46,851 nt of DNA from Paulinella micropora (taxonomy: Eukaryota > Cercozoa > Imbricatea > Euglyphida). The DNA lies in contig BJOX01000121.1 of assembly GCA_009731375.1 (NCBI GenBank), forward strand, positions 679,425 to 726,275. Reading direction: 5' to 3'. Positions 19,549 to 46,851 of this stretch are shown one piece after another. The translations under genes were made by a program, and so were the position numbers. The notes beneath the pieces were generated by a model that was not told the DNA's origin, made no database searches, and saw only the letters and a program-made list of their open reading frames with translations. Position 1 is the first letter of the stretch. Each line of letters begins with the position of its first letter.

Positions 19549-20215
19549 GGGGGCACAAGATATATATGAGACTAATAAAGGCATGCACGCTTTCCTCGCA
19601 CCCATACTCACTGACCTTTTCAACAACGCAACAAGAAAATGAATATCCAAACGCACTCAAGACAGCAGAAGTTATAAAGCCATTAAAGCCAGCGACACAA
19701 GCATGCCAGCAAACGACAGGCCAATATCATTTCTATCCTGCAATCCTGCAAAAAAAAAACAAAAAAAAAATTAAAAATTATATACGTAAATACTTTACTC
19801 CACATCGAATGAGTGCCCTTAGTTGATATTAGTTTCTCCACCTGGTAAGGCCAGTTTTCTTGGTTGGGGTGTGAGTACTGGTAGGGGTTGCGAGTCTCTT
19901 GCACTGGTTTACAGGAAAGTTGCAAAACAACATTCTGGACCCGGTAGGTTTTTTCAATCTGAACGCAAAATACGGCAGAATCTGGAAGAGCTTGACAAAA
20001 ACTGTACGGATATAGCGGAGTTTGATGGCCCGCCAGTCGGATGCGGCATTTGGGCCGTCACCTTTTTCCCAACACCAGACAGACAACTAAAAATAATTTT
20101 TTGCATTGAAATTTTCATCTTTCACAAAAGGTTCGGAACAAGTATCGATGCAAAAGAAGAGTTTTTATGCATGTTAGTACTCATGTTTCAGTCAGAAGCT
20201 GGTGTTGTTCAATTG
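19549..20215. other. Unique intergenic stretch with an unassigned open frame
   Basis: Non-repetitive, about 660 bp, with an A-rich patch at 19750-19780. One plus frame is open from about 19823 through 20215 (including EFDGPPVGCGIWAVTFFPTP), then runs into CTAC repeat. No family, start or splice context is convincing. It may be a degraded element or part of a first exon. Confidence 0.3.
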
Positions 20216-21655
<1,440 letters not shown>

Positions 21656-21744
21656 AGCAACATGCTCTGGGCCGTGTGTTGGGCACACTGTCTGCCAGGT
21701 TCGGTCCTCATGTGCGGCCGTCTTCTTCTCCTTGCTGCTGCTAG

Positions 21745-42895
<21,151 letters not shown>

Positions 42896-42942
42896 TGATG
42901 CAGACATAGATTATTGTATTATTAATATTAATATTAGTAAAA

Positions 42943-42948
42943 AATAAA
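42943..42948 (+). terminator. Candidate polyadenylation signal AATAAA
   Basis: AATAAA 48 nt after the TC-like stop codon, in an A/T-rich stretch. Whether this lineage uses AATAAA is not known. Confidence 0.4.
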
Positions 42949-44423
42949 TTTTAACGCTAGCATTCTTTCCCGAGACTTCAAAAATAACCCTTGAGGCAAA
43001 AAAACGGAGGAAATTGAACTGTCAAAGTCAACCATCAGATTGTGATTCGAAGTTAAGTTTACAGTAGATATAGTTGGTAAGTCAGAGGGTTTTTTTCCTT
43101 CCCCCTTTCCTCTTTCCTTTCTGTTCTCACTTCCCCTTTAGTGGCTGAGGAATCACTTCTTCGCAGTTTTCTCTTTCCTTTTATATACTACTTCATTTCT
43201 TTTTTTCACCAATCAACTTTGAATGATAGCTGAGAAAACTTGCCACTAGTAGGGATAAGTGGGAAGCGTAAGAGATAGAAGGGAAGGGGAAGTGGTAAAG
43301 GTGGACTTGTAGAGTCAAAACGAAGGAAGGAGGCAAAAAGAAGAAGGAAAAAGGAAGCAGGGGGAGAAAGAAAGCTCAGCAGAACTTCAGTTGAAAAGCC
43401 TCCCGGGGGGGGGGGGGACTCGGGAAATATATAAGTGAATATATACACACACATACATGCATATCATATATATGTTACGATATTTAATAACGAATGACTG
43501 TACTAACGATATGAAGACTGAGGAATACCTAAAGTAGGGACTCCGTAATCTCCGAGTCCAGACCAAGCGGGATAACCGACACACTGTGACCGGCCGGGAA
43601 CGGTAAGTATTAATATTGCCATCATATAGCAGCCTGTCGGGTGGGCCGGCATAATCCCTTCTCCCCCCCCGAGCGCGCTCACTTTTGTGCGCGCGAGGAG
43701 TCGAACTTACGCCCCCGCCGACCGACCTCGGGATAGAATGCAAATACGCGTTGATTAGGTAATTACCCGGACTCACGGATCATCGAGTCTAGTAACTTTT
43801 ACACTCCGCCGGTTTGTTGAGAGACTTCGTTAGAAGCGGCATTGTATTATAAAAGTGTTTGCGTAAAAAATTTACTCTCGGAGCGGCGTACTACGAGTCA
43901 AATAATGAGGACGGTGTGATAAGCCTGCCAGTAATCAGTAACGGTACTCAGTGGGCTCAAAAAATAAAAAATAATACCGAGACCGTGCCGGCGCCCGTAG
44001 GTAACGGAAGTTCTTAAGATGATTCTGTGTGTGTTTTTTTCTACGCAAACACCGTGACTTTTAATAATATAATACTTGAGTGCCACTAGTAGGAAGCCTA
44101 ACTTGACTGAGTGGGAAGTGTGATATTAATAGTAAAGTAGACTCCATTCTTAGTCGTCACGTAGTACCAACAGATGAAAAGTAGTATTGATACTATCTAT
44201 CAAATGAAGCGTATTTACCAATCGTGAGAAACAGCGCCAAGGGGCTAGCATGCACTCTGTAATATAATTATTTTGAAATTTAATCATAGACTTTGACCCT
44301 TTCCCTCACCTTCTACCCGCCTTACCCTCGCTTGATATTTACAATATTTGCAAACACTTTTAATAAAATTTACGGTAACGAAAGATACAAACACACAAAC
44401 AAACAAACAAACGAACAATAAAC
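42949..44423. other. Intergenic region between convergent genes
   Basis: About 1.5 kb, mostly non-repetitive, with a G run (43405-43417) and few microsatellites. A consensus donor-like GTAAGT at 43602 and a TACTAAC at 43501 were noted, but no framed exon was found. No RNA gene recognised. Confidence 0.6.
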
Positions 44424-46286
44424 TTAATCGATCTTGATGGAGGAGTAGATGTGGCGTACGAAGCGGAGGGAGACGTGGAAATTTAAAGCAGAGAGCATCA
44501 ACGCGTAACAGAAGGAGAGGAAGAGTGAATAGCCAAAGAAGTGTGTGGCCTGGATAACGCCGGACATGTCGCTTTTCCATAAGTAGTATGCACAGGCTGC
44601 GATGTAGAGAAAGAGGCCTGAGGCGGCGCCTCCCAACTGAGTCTTCCACCACCACCGGTAGTCCTCTGCGTTGAGGCCGAGGTAGGTGAAGATGATTGAC
44701 GTGATAGCAGACACTGCAAGTAGAAGAACGAACGCCACTGCCAAAATACCGTAGAGGGTGAAGACGCGATGGCCCCAAATACTGGCCAGGATGTAATATA
44801 TTTCTGTGTAGGAGGTGCACAGCGGTAATAGGCCAGACAGTAGCCAGTGCGTGATCCAGGAGTTGTACCAGCGCGGCTCGGGGATTTCTCGCGGGCTGAT
44901 GTTGGTTTTGCAGGGAGAAGTGAGCTTCTCATGCGGCTGACGGCGAGTTAGCCAGGCGCCAAGCCCAGCTAATGGCAACACCACCAGCGTCCAGTAGAGC
45001 AGCACTCCTGCCACCACCTGCCCGGGCAAAGCTGTAGTGGAGCCATGATACCACGCCACGCTATTGCTAACCGAGAACACGAGCAGAAATGGGCCTGGAA
45101 TCAGCAACGAGGTTAGGATCACACTGTTCGCACTTTGAGCTTTCCTCACGAAATCCCGTTCGGACTCAAAAAAGCTACGGTACAACTTCATCGCACGAGC
45201 ACTACCTAAACCTGCAGTGAGCGCGTAGACCACTAGTCCGAGCTCGTACATATGACCTCTCTCTGCTAAGCCAAAATGCGCACCGAAGAGAGAAAAGACT
45301 ATCAGCGACACGGCTAGGTAGAGCATCTGTGTACCCGCCCCGACTAAGGACGAAAACAGCAAAGGGTAGGGAGGAAAGCGAAACACATCGCCCGCGACCA
45401 GTTTCCAACCGGTTTCGTTCTCCTCCTCGGCTGGATCGCTCTCCAAGTCCTCCTTGTCCAAATAACGCGACAAATCCCGTTTGATGAACCGCTGCAGCTG
45501 CACGGCTGTCCAAGCGGTGAGGAGCGCCACCAAGGACATGCTGTTAGCGATCGCCATCCAATGCACTTTGAGCGGCTGATCTTGGATGAGCGCTCTGCTG
45601 TGGTACGACAAGCGGTCCTCAACAGGATACTGAACAGGAAACCAGGCCGTACTGTAAGTAAACTCCACCAACCTGTCTTCATCTTGAAACTCCAAACTCA
45701 CCATGTTATCGCTTTTCTGGGACACGTTGACGGCGATAATGTGGTTGCCGTTGTACGCGATTGAGAGATGCATGTGAGTGTAGAGATAGATGTGCGTGTC
45801 ATTATGCCTGTGAGCTCCTTCATCAGTCATGTAAACCACTGCTTCTTGATGTATGGACGAGCCTAACTCGGCGAGGACAGGGAGCTCATCCACAAAAAAC
45901 TCCAAAACGTAGCCCGCGCGCACAGCCTTGCGCATCTTTTGTGTTTCAAGTACACCATACTTAAGCCTACATATTCTCTCCTTGCGCACTTCAACCCCAA
46001 AGCGGATATCAAGAGCGGAGCTAGTGATCGCATCACCTGCTAGCGCGTGCCCGAGGTCATTGTGCACTTGCACTGATGTCGAGGAGTTGTTGGGGCGACA
46101 GAAGGGAAGGGAATAGTACGGATATAACTCGTCTGGGTTGTTATAGGGGCCCACTGTGTTCATTTGCACCTCTACCTTGTCACCAGGGTTATAGACTTTG
46201 GCACCCAGAGCTGTTATAGAGAGTAGTAAGAAGATTTTGGTTCGAGAAAGGGAGAAGGAAGAGCTTTGAAGACCGAATCCTGCCAT
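44424..46286 (-). CDS. Transmembrane 9 superfamily (nonaspanin) protein
   Basis: Intronless 620-aa protein of the Golgi/endosomal TM9SF family, which in other eukaryotes helps sort membrane proteins with glycine-rich membrane segments and affects adhesion. Signal peptide about 1-29, then a luminal domain about 30-240 (two N-x-S/T sites near 67 and 163), HWMAIANS (242-249) at the start of the first membrane helix, then a cytosolic loop with GDVFRFPP (299-306). GTQ follows at 318-320 and eight further helices, with EDYRWWW at 541-547, a signature of the family. The C-terminal KID is a KxD/E COPI-binding Golgi-retention motif. The ATG at 46286 is the first in frame (frame opens at 46341) and gives a proper signal peptide. 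Length fits the family (580-660 aa). Confidence 0.97.
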   Translation of the reverse strand: MAGFGLQSSSFSLSRTKIFLLLSITALGAKVYNPGDKVEVQMNTVGPYNNPDELYPYYSLPFCRPNNSSTSVQVHNDLGHALAGDAITSSALDIRFGVEVRKERICRLKYGVLETQKMRKAVRAGYVLEFFVDELPVLAELGSSIHQEAVVYMTDEGAHRHNDTHIYLYTHMHLSIAYNGNHIIAVNVSQKSDNMVSLEFQDEDRLVEFTYSTAWFPVQYPVEDRLSYHSRALIQDQPLKVHWMAIANSMSLVALLTAWTAVQLQRFIKRDLSRYLDKEDLESDPAEEENETGWKLVAGDVFRFPPYPLLFSSLVGAGTQMLYLAVSLIVFSLFGAHFGLAERGHMYELGLVVYALTAGLGSARAMKLYRSFFESERDFVRKAQSANSVILTSLLIPGPFLLVFSVSNSVAWYHGSTTALPGQVVAGVLLYWTLVVLPLAGLGAWLTRRQPHEKLTSPCKTNISPREIPEPRWYNSWITHWLLSGLLPLCTSYTEIYYILASIWGHRVFTLYGILAVAFVLLLAVSAITSIIFTYLGLNAEDYRWWWKTQLGGAASGLFLYIAACAYYLWKSDMSGVIQATHFFGYSLFLSFCYALMLSALNFHVSLRFVRHIYSSIKID

Positions 46287-46851
<565 letters not shown>

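Noticed and set aside
21662-21709. ATG at 21662 as start of the TC-like gene (MLWAVCWAHCLP)
   Set aside because: It is in a different frame from DPANNVYGEV; splicing at the gttcgg donor to the tag at 21744 would also give the wrong phase.
43387-43776. 129-aa minus-strand ORF and a B-box-like AGTTCGACTCC
   Set aside because: No ATG start, no family resemblance, and no A box or foldable tRNA around the B-box-like word.

Overview
This is a eukaryotic nuclear DNA window (GT-AG introns, non-LTR retrotransposon, tRNA-derived SINEs, a 9-membrane-span secretory-pathway protein). The organism cannot be named from sequence alone. The two multi-exon genes (PstS-like binding protein, tocopherol cyclase-like protein) fit an alga or an alga-related alveolate protist better than an animal. 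Microsatellites dominate: ATT, CTAT/GATA, CT/GA, GAA/TTC, TATG and hexamers TATACA/TATACG. There are eleven runs of N: 8224-8233, 9312-9321, 9642-9737, 10131-10963, 14688-14697, 19067-19548, 23175-23827, 26575-26836, 30259-30268, 36493-36757 and 38593-38736.

Layout. (1) 1-9050: a SINE head, then a nearly complete APE-type LINE (about 385-7717, one intact 1638-aa ORF), then two more SINEs, all embedded in ATT arrays. (2) 9091-18590, minus strand: about ten tiny exons that read through in consistent splice phase into a secreted PstS-like phosphate/solute-binding protein; the 3' end was not found. (3) 18.6-21.7 kb: region between two divergent genes, with a gap and one unassigned open stretch. 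(4) About 21745-42895, plus strand: 18 exons of 36-128 bp, joined in phase, encoding a tocopherol cyclase-like protein. The 1.2 kb of coding sequence is spread over 21 kb of microsatellite introns that also hold SINE copies, a Tc1/mariner-like MITE, a Ty3/gypsy fragment, minisatellites and an unnamed interspersed repeat. (5) 44424-46286, minus strand: an intronless, intact TM9SF (nonaspanin) gene.

Main observations. Many exons of both spliced genes are surrounded by partial copies of themselves ('exon echoes'). Acceptor-side halves lie upstream of the intact exon and donor-side halves downstream, separated by microsatellite; at one exon the acceptor half has become a 107-bp satellite. The LINE and SINE share their 3' tail and the ATT repeat that follows it, and the shared tail overlaps the last codons of the LINE ORF. 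The LINE protein ends with a SUMO-interaction-like motif followed by a perfect PCNA-binding (PIP) box. Nearly all long open frames outside the LINE, TM9SF and the exons listed here are translated microsatellites and were not annotated as genes.
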